This document shows, in pieces, positions 1 through 8,493 of a stretch of DNA of 64,000 bases. How positions within the stretch are numbered: position 1 is the stretch's first letter; each line of letters begins with the position of its first letter. The position numbers and the translations under genes are program-made. This DNA comes from Achromobacter sp. MFA1 R4 (lineage in GTDB: Bacteria > Pseudomonadota > Gammaproteobacteria > Burkholderiales > Burkholderiaceae_B). The notes under the pieces were generated by a model. That model saw nothing but the letters and a program-made list of their open reading frames with translations, searched no databases and was not told the origin of the DNA. The DNA is taken from the NCBI RefSeq assembly GCF_900156745.1, contig NZ_LT707065.1, positions 5,964,086 through 6,028,085 on the forward strand, in the 5' to 3' direction.

Positions 1-389
1 TGACGGAAGCCTTCTACTGGGACATGAACGACCAGACCCGGGCCTGGTCGAAGCGCTACTACGACAAGCTCAAGAAAATGCCCAACATGAGCCAGGCCGG
101 CACGTATTCGTCCGTGATGCACTATCTGAAGGCGGTGCAGGCGGCGGGCACGGATGAGCCCACCGCGGTCATGAAGCAGATGAAGGCCACGCCCATCAAC
201 GACTTCTTCGCCACCAACGGCCGCATCCGCGAAGACGGCCGCATGGTCCATGACATGTATCTGTTCGAGGTCAAGAAGCCGTCGGAATCGAAGGGGCCGT
301 GGGACTACTACAAGCTGGTGGCAACGCTGCCGGGCGACCAGGCCTTCATGCCGCTGTCCCGGTCCACCTGCCCGCTGGCCAAGAAGTAG
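1..389 (+). CDS. ABC transporter periplasmic substrate-binding protein, C-terminal part (5' truncated by window)
   Basis: The reading frame is open from the first bases of the window and ends at a TAG at 387-389, so only about 128 C-terminal residues are visible. The visible part has the features of the second lobe of branched-chain amino acid type binding proteins (Peripla_BP_6): a YSSVMHYLKAVQAAGT helix, a following K-Q-M-K-ATPINDFF segment, then a short DMYLFEVKKP strand and a terminal hydrophilic tail with one cysteine. In this family the protein binds a small amino acid or aromatic acid in the periplasm and delivers it to an ABC permease. No permease genes follow; the next gene is an unrelated Nudix hydrolase. 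The substrate cannot be inferred. The true start lies upstream of the window. Confidence 0.75.
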   Translation, partial: TEAFYWDMNDQTRAWSKRYYDKLKKMPNMSQAGTYSSVMHYLKAVQAAGTDEPTAVMKQMKATPINDFFATNGRIREDGRMVHDMYLFEVKKPSESKGPWDYYKLVATLPGDQAFMPLSRSTCPLAKK

Positions 390-477
390 CGCGCGCAGCG
401 CGGGGCGCCTGCGACCAAGCGGCGTGGCCGGACCGGCGTATTCTTGCGGGGTGAACGACACCCCCAAGGAAACCCGC

Positions 478-927
478 ATGACCACGCCCGCTTCGCGCCC
501 CATCGCCGCCACCATCGCCGCCGTCGTGCGGGACGGCCACGTGCTGCTGGTGCGCCGCGCCAACCCGCCCGACCAGGACCGCTGGGCATTCCCGGGCGGC
601 AAGATCGACGCGGGAGAAACCTTGCAGGCCGCCGCCGCGCGGGAATTGCGGGAAGAAACCGGCGTGACGGCCGAACCGCTGCACGTCTTTGACGCCGTCG
701 ACGTGTTCGACCGCGACGAGGCGGGCGCCCTGCGCCGCCACTTCATCCTGATTGCGGTGCTGTGCCGCTGGCAATCCGGCGAACCGGTCGCGGGCGACGA
801 TGCGCGCGATGCGCGCTGGGTGCCCCTGGCCGACCTGGACGCCCATGCGCTGGCGACCAGCTTCGGCGTGGCGGAACTGGCGCACAAGGCAGCGGACCTG
901 ATGAGGGAAAGCCTGCCAGGGGAATGA
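478..927 (+). CDS. Nudix hydrolase (ADP-ribose pyrophosphatase-like)
   Basis: A 149-residue single-domain Nudix protein. The Nudix box runs from about residue 41 to 63 and fits GX5EX7REUXEEXGU exactly, with Gly41, Glu47, Arg55-Glu56 and Glu59-Glu60, the magnesium-binding helix. Family members hydrolyse nucleoside diphosphates linked to another moiety; short proteins starting with an ATIAAVVRDGHVLLVRR strand are often annotated as ADP-ribose or NADH pyrophosphatases, but substrate cannot be read from this sequence. The ATG at 478 was chosen because the domain starts directly after it and AAGGAAACCC lies just upstream; the open frame extends further 5' only as antisense-type composition. The gene is convergent with the DUF6708-like gene. 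Confidence 0.88.
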   Translation: MTTPASRPIAATIAAVVRDGHVLLVRRANPPDQDRWAFPGGKIDAGETLQAAAARELREETGVTAEPLHVFDAVDVFDRDEAGALRRHFILIAVLCRWQSGEPVAGDDARDARWVPLADLDAHALATSFGVAELAHKAADLMRESLPGE

Positions 928-988
928 CGCACTATCAGTGCCAGGCTGCCAAAGCATCACTTGGCGTCGCCCGAACTCTCAACCAGAC

Positions 989-2101
989 TCAACGCCCGCC
1001 GCGCCGCCGATTCTCTGGCGCACGCCCCGGGCGCAACGCCCAGCGGTGCGCATTGGCCAGCAATTGCACCCGCACCTCTGGCGGATAGTCTTCCACGGTC
1101 GTAAAGGCCGGCACCGGCTTGCCCGGCTGCCCGGCCTCGCGGATGATGCGCGGCCAACGGGGACGCCAGCACAGCAGCAGCGATGCCCAGTGCGACAAAC
1201 CGAGGATGACGAAGGCCGGCGAGATCAGCAGGCAACCCAGCCATACGACAGGGCCGCTGTTACGCAGGAATGGCCCCAGGGCGTCGAACTGCGCGGTAAA
1301 GGCAGGCCACGGCAAGGGCAGTTGCGAGCTGATGCGCGGTTTCTCGACAGCCTGGACGCCGCCCTCATCCATGTAGCGCCGGATGAATTCCCATTCGGAT
1401 TGCAGGTCCGATAGACGACTGCTTTGCCTGCCAATGAAGACCAATGTGGGAAAGGGCAAGTCTGTGCTGTCGCCGGGAAACCAGCCCATCGTGAGGCTGA
1501 ATCCGGCGACTTCCTCTGTAAGCACCCCGTCCCAAGGCAGGACAAGGATGCCGCCGCAACTTGCCGGTCGATGAAGAAAGACCTGGCGCGTCATTCGGTT
1601 GAAGCGGATGAGCAGATGACGCGATGTCAGAAGTTCCAAGCGACTGAAGCGGAACGCATATTTGAAGTACAGCCAGAGCGCGCCCCCCGTAAGGCTGGTT
1701 CCAACCAGAAACATGAACAGGTCGCCGCTGGAAAGTGCTCGGCCATACACGGTTCCCGAACCGGAAATGACCGCCCAGACAAGTCTTCCATCAAAATCGA
1801 TCCATGAACCAACAAGGAAGAACATCACCACTATCGTAAGGAGCGAAATGAATCCCCTTTTGTCCTCCATGCCGCCGCAGCGCAGTTCCAGGTATGTGTC
1901 GTTGCATGCATAGACAGGCCCCCTGGATTTGGCATGCTTGAACCGCTTTGCCGCCTGGCGCGCCCGGTCTTCCACGATGCTGTCCTCATAGGCGGGCTGG
2001 ATGATTGGCGTCGCCGGATTCTTATACTCATCCAGGTTCTTCCTGAACCAAGAATCGGATTTCAGGCAACTTAACCACATGATCCACTCTGCGACGTACA
2101 T
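989..2101 (-). CDS. DUF6708-like membrane protein, partner and possible immunity factor of the adjacent T6SS effector
   Basis: A 370-residue protein starting 23 bp after the stop of the large effector gene, behind a strong GGAGG site 8 bp from the ATG, so the two are very likely cotranscribed. Hydrophobic segments are visible near residues 83-103, 128-150 and 285-313, the rest is polar, and the C-terminus is arginine-rich. The overall pattern resembles the DUF6708 family, which is commonly found beside VasX/BTH_I2691-type T6SS effectors. Its function is not established from sequence. Because the partner looks membrane-active and this protein is itself a membrane protein, an immunity role is a reasonable inference, but a chaperone or co-effector role is also possible. 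GC content is lower than in the flanking genes, which fits horizontal exchange of effector modules. Confidence 0.6.
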   Translation of the reverse strand: MYVAEWIMWLSCLKSDSWFRKNLDEYKNPATPIIQPAYEDSIVEDRARQAAKRFKHAKSRGPVYACNDTYLELRCGGMEDKRGFISLLTIVVMFFLVGSWIDFDGRLVWAVISGSGTVYGRALSSGDLFMFLVGTSLTGGALWLYFKYAFRFSRLELLTSRHLLIRFNRMTRQVFLHRPASCGGILVLPWDGVLTEEVAGFSLTMGWFPGDSTDLPFPTLVFIGRQSSRLSDLQSEWEFIRRYMDEGGVQAVEKPRISSQLPLPWPAFTAQFDALGPFLRNSGPVVWLGCLLISPAFVILGLSHWASLLLCWRPRWPRIIREAGQPGKPVPAFTTVEDYPPEVRVQLLANAHRWALRPGRAPENRRRGGR

Positions 2102-2124
2102 CAGATAACCTCCGACAACGCGCC

Positions 2125-4761
2125 TTACAAGGCGCCCAGTTCTTGTGGCGCATCATCAAACGCCTTTTCATCCTTGAATTTCGGACCGCGATAGAGTGTG
2201 CGCTTGCACCATTTTTCTAAGGCGTCGTCATCAAAGATCACAATGACCGCAGTAACGGCGATCGTTATCAACGTTCCACGAAGCAACACCCGCCTCAAGA
2301 AGAGCATCACCGCTCTTTGGGCCAACAGCGCCGAGATTCGAGCGAATAGGTTGAAGAAGGTGCCAAATTTGCTCAGCATCGCACGCTCGGCCAGTATCTT
2401 GAACATGGGGCTCGCAGCCGCAATTGCCAAACTGGCTTGACTGGCTGTCATCGCAGCTGCCGCAAAAAAGCGAATCCGGTATGCGACGCCGAGTACAGTG
2501 CGATCGACCTTGAACGCCGCCGTACCATCCCTCCACTCGTGAATCAGCAGCACCACGCTGCCCGCCGTTGCCAACACCCCTCCCCACAACTTCAACCTCC
2601 CCAAAAACACCGTCGCACCCACTCCCGTCGTACTCGCGGCCCCGAAGTGCCGCAGCACTAATTCCGTGCCGCAGGCCAGCACCTCCATCCCGGCCGCGCC
2701 CGCCGCCAAGACCGCGGCGGCCAGCTCCGCGCGTTGCCTGTCATCCTTCGGCAGGCTGCGCATCCTCAAACTGAGCAGCCCCGCCTCCAGCAACAGCAGC
2801 CAGCCGCTGGCGCGCACCTTGTAGAACTCGCTCGAACGCGCGTCCACCAGTTCTGTCGCAAAGGCGAGTTGGACGTTCCTATTGATCTGCCCGCGCATGG
2901 TCGCCCGATCGGCGCTGCGGCCGACGGCCTGCAATTCCTCAAGGCGAAGGTTGACTGCGCCCTTGCCGATGCTGGCGGCCAGCCAGGCGCGGGTGGCGCC
3001 GTGGACGAACCACTCTCCCCCTTTTGGCGCGTGGCGCAGCGTCTGGCGGCCCAGGCTGCTGTACCAGGCCAGGATGCCGCCGGACAATCCCGCTCGGCCG
3101 GCTCTCTCCAGCTCTTCAAACACCCCGTTGGCCTTGTCAAAAAGCTCTGCAAGCGTCTTTGCCTTTTCCAGGCCCGTCTTCGTGTACTGGTAGATGGCTT
3201 CGGCATCGATGGGGAACGGTTGGGACCGGGCCGCTTCCAGCGTGCGATGCATCTCGGCCAGAATGGTCTTCTGGTTCAACCCGAAACTGCGCAGGGCCAG
3301 GTTATTGCGGTCTTGCGGGCGGCCCTGCCACCACTGCTGGATGAGGTCGGCGCTGCTCTCGCACCCTTCCGCGCCAAACACGCACAGCCCGGTCTGGCCC
3401 GCAAACTGCCAGCCATTTGCCAGGTCTGCATCGTCATAGACCTCCAACCCGTCCAGCAATTGCGCGCTTTGCAGCCATGCCTCATAGGGCCGCGCACGCC
3501 GTTCGGCTTCCGTCTGGGCGGCCTGGCACCGCGCTTCAAAATCCGCCAGCGCCGCCTTCATGGCGCCCACCTGCAGGGCGGCTTGCGGATCCGGTGGCGT
3601 GACGTATTTGCTTTCGAAACGATTGCGGTATTCGCCGCTGTCGAGCTTGGCCTGGACGCGCGCCCGTATCGTCGCTTCATAGGCGCGCACGTGCTGCGCG
3701 GCCGCCTCGTCCCAGCGCCTCTGCTCCTCATCATTGAGAATCCAGTTGCGCGCCTGGGCCATCTCGGGATTGAACACCTTGTCCCGTTCGATCTCGATGT
3801 AGTGCTGCGCCTCCAGCGCGGCAGACTTTTCTTCGAACTGGCGCCTGACGTCCTCGAACGCCTGCGCCACCAGGATCTTGCGCTCGTTGCTGATGCCCTT
3901 GTTCGCCGCCCCTTTGTTCAGGTGGGCCCGCAACTTCTCCACGGCCTCGTTGCGCCAGGCATTGAGTTGCTGGGTAATGCCGATGGGATCGTGCAAGACG
4001 ATCGCGGCGCCGCGGGCGCGCGTCCGCGTTTCTTTCAGGTCCGACGCGATCAGTTGCGGCGCGTGGTGGTAATCCGGATCGGCGTAAAGCTGGTTGGCAA
4101 GCACCGGCGCCAGATGCTTGTTGGCTGCGGCGATGTCCTCGGCGACGCTGCTGGCGGGCGTTGCGGTATCCAGCACATCCGCGGCGAACGAACAGCTCTT
4201 GGCGATCTCGCGGATGTCGAAGGCCTGGAGCTTGTTGCGCAGCGCGTCGGTATCGCGCAGCTTGTCCAGCATGCGTTCGGTCAAGGGATCAGGCGTGAAC
4301 AGCAGGCGCGCTTCGTCGATGGCTTCGGGCGCCTTGAACAGGAGGGTCCAGGCGCCAAGCCCGAGCAGACGGCTCTGGTCCGGCGCATAGGGCAGAGTCG
4401 GCGCGTAGGGCCAGATTGGCGAGAACACCCCCGTCCCCGTGGCGCGCCATGCGCTCTCGCACGTCCACTTTCCGAAGCGCTTGATGAACGCGTACAGGTA
4501 GCCCTGACGCATGGCGCGCACCGCGTATCGCACACCCGCCGCTTCCAGCGGGGGCAGTCCCCGGCCAAGGTTGGCGGGAAGATCCGGCGTCAGGGCGGCA
4601 AGGGCTTGCGGGTCATCGCTGGTCACCACGGCATAGCGCAGCGGCAGGAGGGCGACTTCGGATTTGCAGTCGACGCAGGGGCTCGCGGGCTCGTCCCGGC
4701 GGGTGCTGCGCGCGATATCGAGTGCCTGTGATAGCAGTTGGTCGAGGGAAATCGGCTTCAT
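2125..4761 (-). CDS. T6SS effector, VasX N-terminal / BTH_I2691-like, with hydrophobic C-terminal region
   Basis: An 878-residue protein with no signal peptide. Residues about 25-130 carry the hallmarks of the VasX N-terminal region seen in type VI secretion cargo: a CVDC pair, LLPLRYAVV, then a LPANLG...LPPLEAAG stretch and an AMRQGYLYAF segment. The middle (about 250-640) is polar and helical. The last 230 residues contain several hydrophobic stretches (about 666-680, 690-718, 730-748, 770-795 and 825-841), as in colicin-like pore-forming effectors. By family analogy it would be delivered by T6SS and permeabilise the target membrane; this is inference. It overlaps a tiny upstream ORF by ATGA and is followed at 23 bp by a DUF6708-like membrane protein. 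No T6SS structural genes, VgrG or PAAR gene are in the window, so it is an orphan effector locus. Confidence 0.72.
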   Translation of the reverse strand: MKPISLDQLLSQALDIARSTRRDEPASPCVDCKSEVALLPLRYAVVTSDDPQALAALTPDLPANLGRGLPPLEAAGVRYAVRAMRQGYLYAFIKRFGKWTCESAWRATGTGVFSPIWPYAPTLPYAPDQSRLLGLGAWTLLFKAPEAIDEARLLFTPDPLTERMLDKLRDTDALRNKLQAFDIREIAKSCSFAADVLDTATPASSVAEDIAAANKHLAPVLANQLYADPDYHHAPQLIASDLKETRTRARGAAIVLHDPIGITQQLNAWRNEAVEKLRAHLNKGAANKGISNERKILVAQAFEDVRRQFEEKSAALEAQHYIEIERDKVFNPEMAQARNWILNDEEQRRWDEAAAQHVRAYEATIRARVQAKLDSGEYRNRFESKYVTPPDPQAALQVGAMKAALADFEARCQAAQTEAERRARPYEAWLQSAQLLDGLEVYDDADLANGWQFAGQTGLCVFGAEGCESSADLIQQWWQGRPQDRNNLALRSFGLNQKTILAEMHRTLEAARSQPFPIDAEAIYQYTKTGLEKAKTLAELFDKANGVFEELERAGRAGLSGGILAWYSSLGRQTLRHAPKGGEWFVHGATRAWLAASIGKGAVNLRLEELQAVGRSADRATMRGQINRNVQLAFATELVDARSSEFYKVRASGWLLLLEAGLLSLRMRSLPKDDRQRAELAAAVLAAGAAGMEVLACGTELVLRHFGAASTTGVGATVFLGRLKLWGGVLATAGSVVLLIHEWRDGTAAFKVDRTVLGVAYRIRFFAAAAMTASQASLAIAAASPMFKILAERAMLSKFGTFFNLFARISALLAQRAVMLFLRRVLLRGTLITIAVTAVIVIFDDDALEKWCKRTLYRGPKFKDEKAFDDAPQELGAL

Positions 4762-4916
4762 GACCGCGCCCCCCGGTCTTGGGGTGTCGAAAGCCGGGCA
4801 AGCGATTCATGCAGCGGCTCGTGCAGCGATTCATGCAGCGACTCGGCGCCGGCGACGGCGCCAACGGCAAAAGAAAAGCGCGGATCGGATAGGGCATGCA
4901 CGCGGCGCTCCTGCAT
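4758..4916 (-). CDS. Possible 52-residue ORF translationally coupled to the T6SS effector
   Basis: A short frame whose TGA overlaps the effector ATG in an ATGA junction. It starts at an ATG with AGGG about 6 bp upstream, and an in-frame stop lies shortly 5' of that, so it cannot be much longer. The product would begin MQERRVHALSDPRF and contains a near-repeat ESLHESLHEPLHESL, encoded by an imperfect 24-bp DNA duplication. No family is recognised. The exact 4-bp overlap is the main argument that it is real; short length and high-GC frame bias are the main arguments against. It could be a leader peptide that couples translation or the decayed end of a former upstream adaptor gene. Confidence 0.3.
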   Translation of the reverse strand: MQERRVHALSDPRFSFAVGAVAGAESLHESLHEPLHESLARLSTPQDRGARS

Positions 4917-5066
4917 CGGCGGCCCTGTGCGTCAGCATCCGCGTCCGGGCCATGTGGGGAATGAGCATCCACTGCCGCGCGCGGGCGTACGCGATATTCG
5001 CCTCTGACAGCAATGGACGTCCAAGAACTTGGGTCCAGATCGTGCATGCCAGATTCTGCCGCGTAC

Positions 5067-5082
5067 ATAAGAAGGTTCTTAT
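5067..5082. promoter_or_regulatory. 16-bp palindrome ATAAGAA-GG-TTCTTAT upstream of the GntP permease gene
   Basis: A perfect 7-bp inverted repeat around GG lies in an AT-rich patch about 160 bp before the permease start, in the 324-bp gene-free stretch 4917-5240 that separates divergent transcription units. Its symmetry and position fit a dimeric regulator site, but no cognate regulator is adjacent. Nothing else was recognised in this stretch. Confidence 0.35.
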
Positions 5083-5240
5083 TTACGCTTGCGATACTGA
5101 TGGGCAGGAGCTGGGTAGCGCCGACCCGGTATCGGCCGTCGCCATCTTGCCTGGCCGTCCGCGCCGCGCAACGAAACCGCCGGGACGATGCGTTAAGGTG
5201 TAGCCCCACACCCCTTGTCACATCATTCCTGGAGTACCGA

Positions 5241-6635
5241 ATGACCGGATTGTTCATCGTGGTGGCGGCGCTGGCGTTTCTGATGCTGGCGGCGTATCGA
5301 GGCTATAGCGTGATCCTGTGCGCGCCCATTGCAGCCATGGGCGCGGTGCTGCTGACGGACCCGTCGGCACTGGCGCCCGTGTTCTCGGGCATCTTCATGG
5401 AGCGCATGGCGGGCTTTGCCAAGCTCTATTTCCCCGTGTTCCTGCTGGGCGCCGTGTTCGGCAAGCTCATCGAGCTGTCGGGCTTTTCGCGCGCCATCGT
5501 GCGGGCCGTGCTGCGCCTGATCGGCGCCGAGCGCGCGATCGTCGCCATCGTGCTGGTGTGCGCGGTGCTGACCTATGGCGGCGTATCGCTGTTCGTCGTG
5601 GTGTTCGCGGTGTACCCGTTTGCCGCGGAGATGTTCCGCCAGGGCGGCATTCCCAAGCGCCTGATGCCCGGCGCGATTGCGCTGGGCGCCTTCACCTTCA
5701 CCATGACGGCGCTGCCCGGCACGCCCCAGATCCAGAACATCATCCCCACGACGTTCTTCGAGACCACGACCTGGGCCGCTCCCTGGCTGGGCCTGATCGG
5801 CTCGGCGTTCACGCTGTGCGCCGGCATCGCCTACCTGGAATGGCGCCGCAAGCGCGCCGCCGCGGCCGGCGAAACCTACGGCACGGACCTGCGCAACGAG
5901 CCCGCGACGCCGACCGGCGAACGCGACCATCATCCGTTGATCGCGCTGCTGCCGCTGGTGGTGGTGGGCGTGATGAACTTCCTGCTGACGCGCTGGATTC
6001 CGGGGTGGTATCCGGCGGGCTCGGAAGTCGTCCTGCCCGGCCTGCCCAAGCCCCTGCCCGTCAACGCGGACGAGCAGGTGGCGCTGTGGGCCGTCATGGG
6101 CGCGTTGATCGCGGGGATCGTCACCATCCTGCTGTTTTCGTTCCGGGCCATCAAGTCGCATTTCGCCGAAGGCAGCAAAAGCGCCGTGTCGGGCGCGCTG
6201 CTGGCCTCCATGAACACCGCGGCCGAGTACGGTTTCGGCGGCGTCATCGCGGCGCTGCCGGGCTTTCTGCTGGTGGCCCAGGCGCTCAAGGCCATCCCCG
6301 ATCCGCTGGTGGGCGAAGCCGTGGCGGTGACGACGCTGGCCGGCATCACGGGCTCGGCCTCGGGCGGCATGAGCATCGCGCTGGCCGCGATGTCGCAGAC
6401 CTTCATCGACGGCGCGCTGGCGGCCGGCATTCCCATGGAGGTGCTGCACCGCGTGGCAGCCATGGCGAGCGGCGGGATGGACACGCTGCCGCACAACGGG
6501 GCGGTCATCACGCTGCTGGCCGTCACTGGCCTGACGCACCGCCAGTCCTACGGCGACATCTTCGCCATCACGCTGATATCGACCCTGTCGGTGTTCGTGG
6601 TGATCGGCGTCTTCTACCTGACCGGCATCGTCTGA
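5241..6635 (+). CDS. GntP-family permease (organic/sugar acid:H+ symporter)
   Basis: A 464-residue integral membrane protein with about a dozen hydrophobic helices spread over its full length, the usual size for GntP transporters (gluconate, hydroxybutyrate, citrate-like anions). Characteristic stretches include the N-terminal IVVAALAFLMLAAYRGYSV helix, a YGGVSLFVVVFAVYPFA segment and, near the C-terminus, ITGSASGGMSIAL followed by a conserved-looking MDTLPHNGAVITLL region. The ATG at 5241 follows a CTGGAG ribosome-binding site; the frame is open further upstream but that part is not hydrophobic. The substrate is not predictable here. The neighbouring LysR and short-chain dehydrogenase genes would fit uptake of a hydroxy acid, which is inference. 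Its last 22 bp overlap the convergent LysR gene. Confidence 0.85.
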   Translation: MTGLFIVVAALAFLMLAAYRGYSVILCAPIAAMGAVLLTDPSALAPVFSGIFMERMAGFAKLYFPVFLLGAVFGKLIELSGFSRAIVRAVLRLIGAERAIVAIVLVCAVLTYGGVSLFVVVFAVYPFAAEMFRQGGIPKRLMPGAIALGAFTFTMTALPGTPQIQNIIPTTFFETTTWAAPWLGLIGSAFTLCAGIAYLEWRRKRAAAAGETYGTDLRNEPATPTGERDHHPLIALLPLVVVGVMNFLLTRWIPGWYPAGSEVVLPGLPKPLPVNADEQVALWAVMGALIAGIVTILLFSFRAIKSHFAEGSKSAVSGALLASMNTAAEYGFGGVIAALPGFLLVAQALKAIPDPLVGEAVAVTTLAGITGSASGGMSIALAAMSQTFIDGALAAGIPMEVLHRVAAMASGGMDTLPHNGAVITLLAVTGLTHRQSYGDIFAITLISTLSVFVVIGVFYLTGIV

Positions 6636-7525
6636 TCGAAAGCGGCGGCGAAGACGCCCGCCAGCCACTGTGTGAAAACGCGCACCCGCGCCGACACCTG
6701 CCGGTTCTGGGGATACAGCACCGATACCGGCATGGGCGCGGGCGGCGCGTGGGGCAGCACGATCCGCAGATGCCCCGCCGCCAGTTCGCGCTCGATCCGG
6801 TAGCGCGGCACCTGCGCCAGTCCCAGCCCCGCCAGCGCGGCGCTGGTGTAGAGTTCGGCGCCCGTCACGCTGACGACCGAACGCGGGCGCACCTGCACGC
6901 TGCGGCCCTCCACCATGAAATCCAGCGGCACGGCGCGGCCCGTGGCGCTGGACACGTAATCCACGGCCCGGTGCCGCTCCAGGTCCTGCAGGCTGGCGGG
7001 CACGCCATGGCGCGCCAGGTAGGCGGGACTGGCCACCGTCACCTGCGGCATCTGGGCGATTTGCCGGCCGGCCAGGGTGGAATCCTGCAGGACGCCCGCG
7101 CGCAGCACGCAATCCACGCCTTCCCGGACCAGGTCCACCAGCCGGTCGTCTTCGCCCAGGTGCAGCACGATGTCGGGATAGCGCTGCAGGAAGTCCGGCA
7201 GCCCCGGCATCACGAAGAACCGGGCAAGCGTGCCCTGCGCGTTGACCCGCAACAGGCCCTTGGGCGCGGTGTCGAGAAAGGCGCCGTCGGCTTCTTCCAG
7301 GTCGGCCAGCAGGCGTACGCAGCGCTGGTAATGCGCCTCGCCGTCGTGCGTCAGGCGCACCTGCCGCGTCGTGCGATCGAGCAGGCGCGCGCCCAGCCGG
7401 GCCTCCATGCGCTTGATCAGGTTGGTCACCGTGGCCCGCGGAATGCGCAGGTCCTCCGACGCCTTGGAAAAACTGCCGCGCTCCGCGATGCGCACGAACA
7501 CCTGCATTTCCTGGAAGCGATCCAT
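6614..7525 (-). CDS. LysR-family transcriptional regulator
   Basis: A 303-residue LysR protein: winged helix-turn-helix at about residues 1-60 (MDRFQEMQVFVRIAERGSF start, then the SKASEDLRIPRATVTNLIKRM recognition region) and a periplasmic-binding-protein-like effector domain from about 90 to 295. It belongs to the CrgA-like subgroup common in Burkholderiales. The gene is divergent from the SDR gene across 198 bp that contain a perfect AGCAAAG/CTTTGCT inverted repeat, so it most likely controls that SDR gene, and perhaps the permease, with which it shares a 22-bp tail-to-tail overlap. The start was set at the ATG that begins the HTH; the open frame further 5' runs through non-coding DNA. Confidence 0.9.
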   Translation of the reverse strand: MDRFQEMQVFVRIAERGSFSKASEDLRIPRATVTNLIKRMEARLGARLLDRTTRQVRLTHDGEAHYQRCVRLLADLEEADGAFLDTAPKGLLRVNAQGTLARFFVMPGLPDFLQRYPDIVLHLGEDDRLVDLVREGVDCVLRAGVLQDSTLAGRQIAQMPQVTVASPAYLARHGVPASLQDLERHRAVDYVSSATGRAVPLDFMVEGRSVQVRPRSVVSVTGAELYTSAALAGLGLAQVPRYRIERELAAGHLRIVLPHAPPAPMPVSVLYPQNRQVSARVRVFTQWLAGVFAAAFDQTMPVR

Positions 7526-7648
7526 GCCTATTGCCGCCCGTTGTCCATGGTCTGTGGTCTGAAATCTGAGGTGTGGGGCCTGAGATCCGGAGCCGTAGAT
7601 CCGGGGTCGTAGATCCGATCCCATTGTTAAAGCAAATGAAATTATCTT

Positions 7649-7675
7649 AGCAAAGTAAAGGTAATTATCTTTGCT
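7649..7675. promoter_or_regulatory. Candidate LysR operator: AGCAAAG-N13-CTTTGCT
   Basis: A perfect 7-bp inverted repeat with a 13-bp AT-rich spacer sits between the divergent LysR and SDR genes, about 50 bp before the SDR start. The local sequence is also a partial direct repeat (AATTATCTT twice at 7639-7672), as in multi-site LysR control regions. Assignment to this LysR protein is inferred from position. Confidence 0.45.
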
Positions 7676-7723
7676 CAGGAATAGTCGATCATACGTCCCA
7701 CCCCTTTTCGACGGAGAGTTTCC

Positions 7724-8467
7724 ATGAACGACCAAGCCCCCCAGCGCGTTGCCCTCGTCACCGGCGGATCGCGCGGCATCGGCGCCGCCATTGTGCGGCG
7801 CCTGGCAAACGACGGCTTTGCCGTCGCCATCAACTGCGCCGCGAGCGAAGCCGAGGCGCAGGCCCTGGCCGCCGAGATCCGCCAGGCCGGCGGACGCGCC
7901 CTGCCCGTGCGCGCCGACGTATCCAAAACGGCCGAGGTCCGCGCCCTGTTCGACGCCGTGCTGGCCGAATTCGGCCGGATCGATGTGCTGGTCAACAGCG
8001 CCGGCGTCCTGCAGGTGCTGCCGCTGGCCGAGACCAGCGACGAGCTCTATGACAGGACCTTCGACATCAACACGCGCGGCACCTTCAATACGATGCGCGA
8101 AGCCGCCACGCGATTGGCCGATGGCGGCAGCATCGTCAATGTGTCCAGCACCACTGTCGCGCTCAACCTGCCCGGCTACTCGGTCTACATCGCCAGCAAA
8201 GCCGCGGTGGAAAGCCTGACGCAGGTCTTCGCCAAGGAACTGCGCGGGCGCCAGATCCGCGTCAACGCGGTGGCGCCCGGCCCGGTCGCCACCGAGCTCT
8301 TCTTCAAGGGCAAGAGCCCCGAGCTCATCGAGCACTACGCCAAGATGCCGCCCCTGGAACGCCTGGGCCAGCCGGATGATATTGCGGGGATCGTCTCGTT
8401 CCTGGCGGGGCCGGACAGCGGCTGGGTCAACGGGCAGATCGTGCGCGCCAACGGCGGCGTGGCCTGA
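7724..8467 (+). CDS. Short-chain dehydrogenase/reductase (SDR), 3-oxoacyl-ACP reductase-like
   Basis: A 247-residue classical SDR. The NAD(P)-binding TGGSRGIG motif is at residues 13-20, NSAG at 91-94, the catalytic serine at about 142 and the YxxxK pair at Tyr155 and Lys159. A PGPVATE motif follows, and the C-terminus has the usual GGVA-type ending. Classical SDRs of this size reduce or oxidise ketone/alcohol groups on many substrates; the precise reaction cannot be told. It begins behind a GGAGAG site, is divergent from a LysR gene and shares its regulatory region, so it is probably the LysR target. Confidence 0.9.
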   Translation: MNDQAPQRVALVTGGSRGIGAAIVRRLANDGFAVAINCAASEAEAQALAAEIRQAGGRALPVRADVSKTAEVRALFDAVLAEFGRIDVLVNSAGVLQVLPLAETSDELYDRTFDINTRGTFNTMREAATRLADGGSIVNVSSTTVALNLPGYSVYIASKAAVESLTQVFAKELRGRQIRVNAVAPGPVATELFFKGKSPELIEHYAKMPPLERLGQPDDIAGIVSFLAGPDSGWVNGQIVRANGGVA

Positions 8468-8493
8468 GCAGGTGGCCCGCGACGCGGCCTGGC

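Noticed and set aside
4831..5013. 60-codon minus-strand frame upstream of the T6SS effector
   Set aside because: Ends in a run of arginine codons in GC-rich DNA, has no ribosome-binding site and no relation to the effector start.
5013..5240. 76-codon N-terminal extension of the GntP permease
   Set aside because: The extension is polar and arginine-rich and covers the promoter region; ATG 5241 has a CTGGAG site and begins the first membrane helix.
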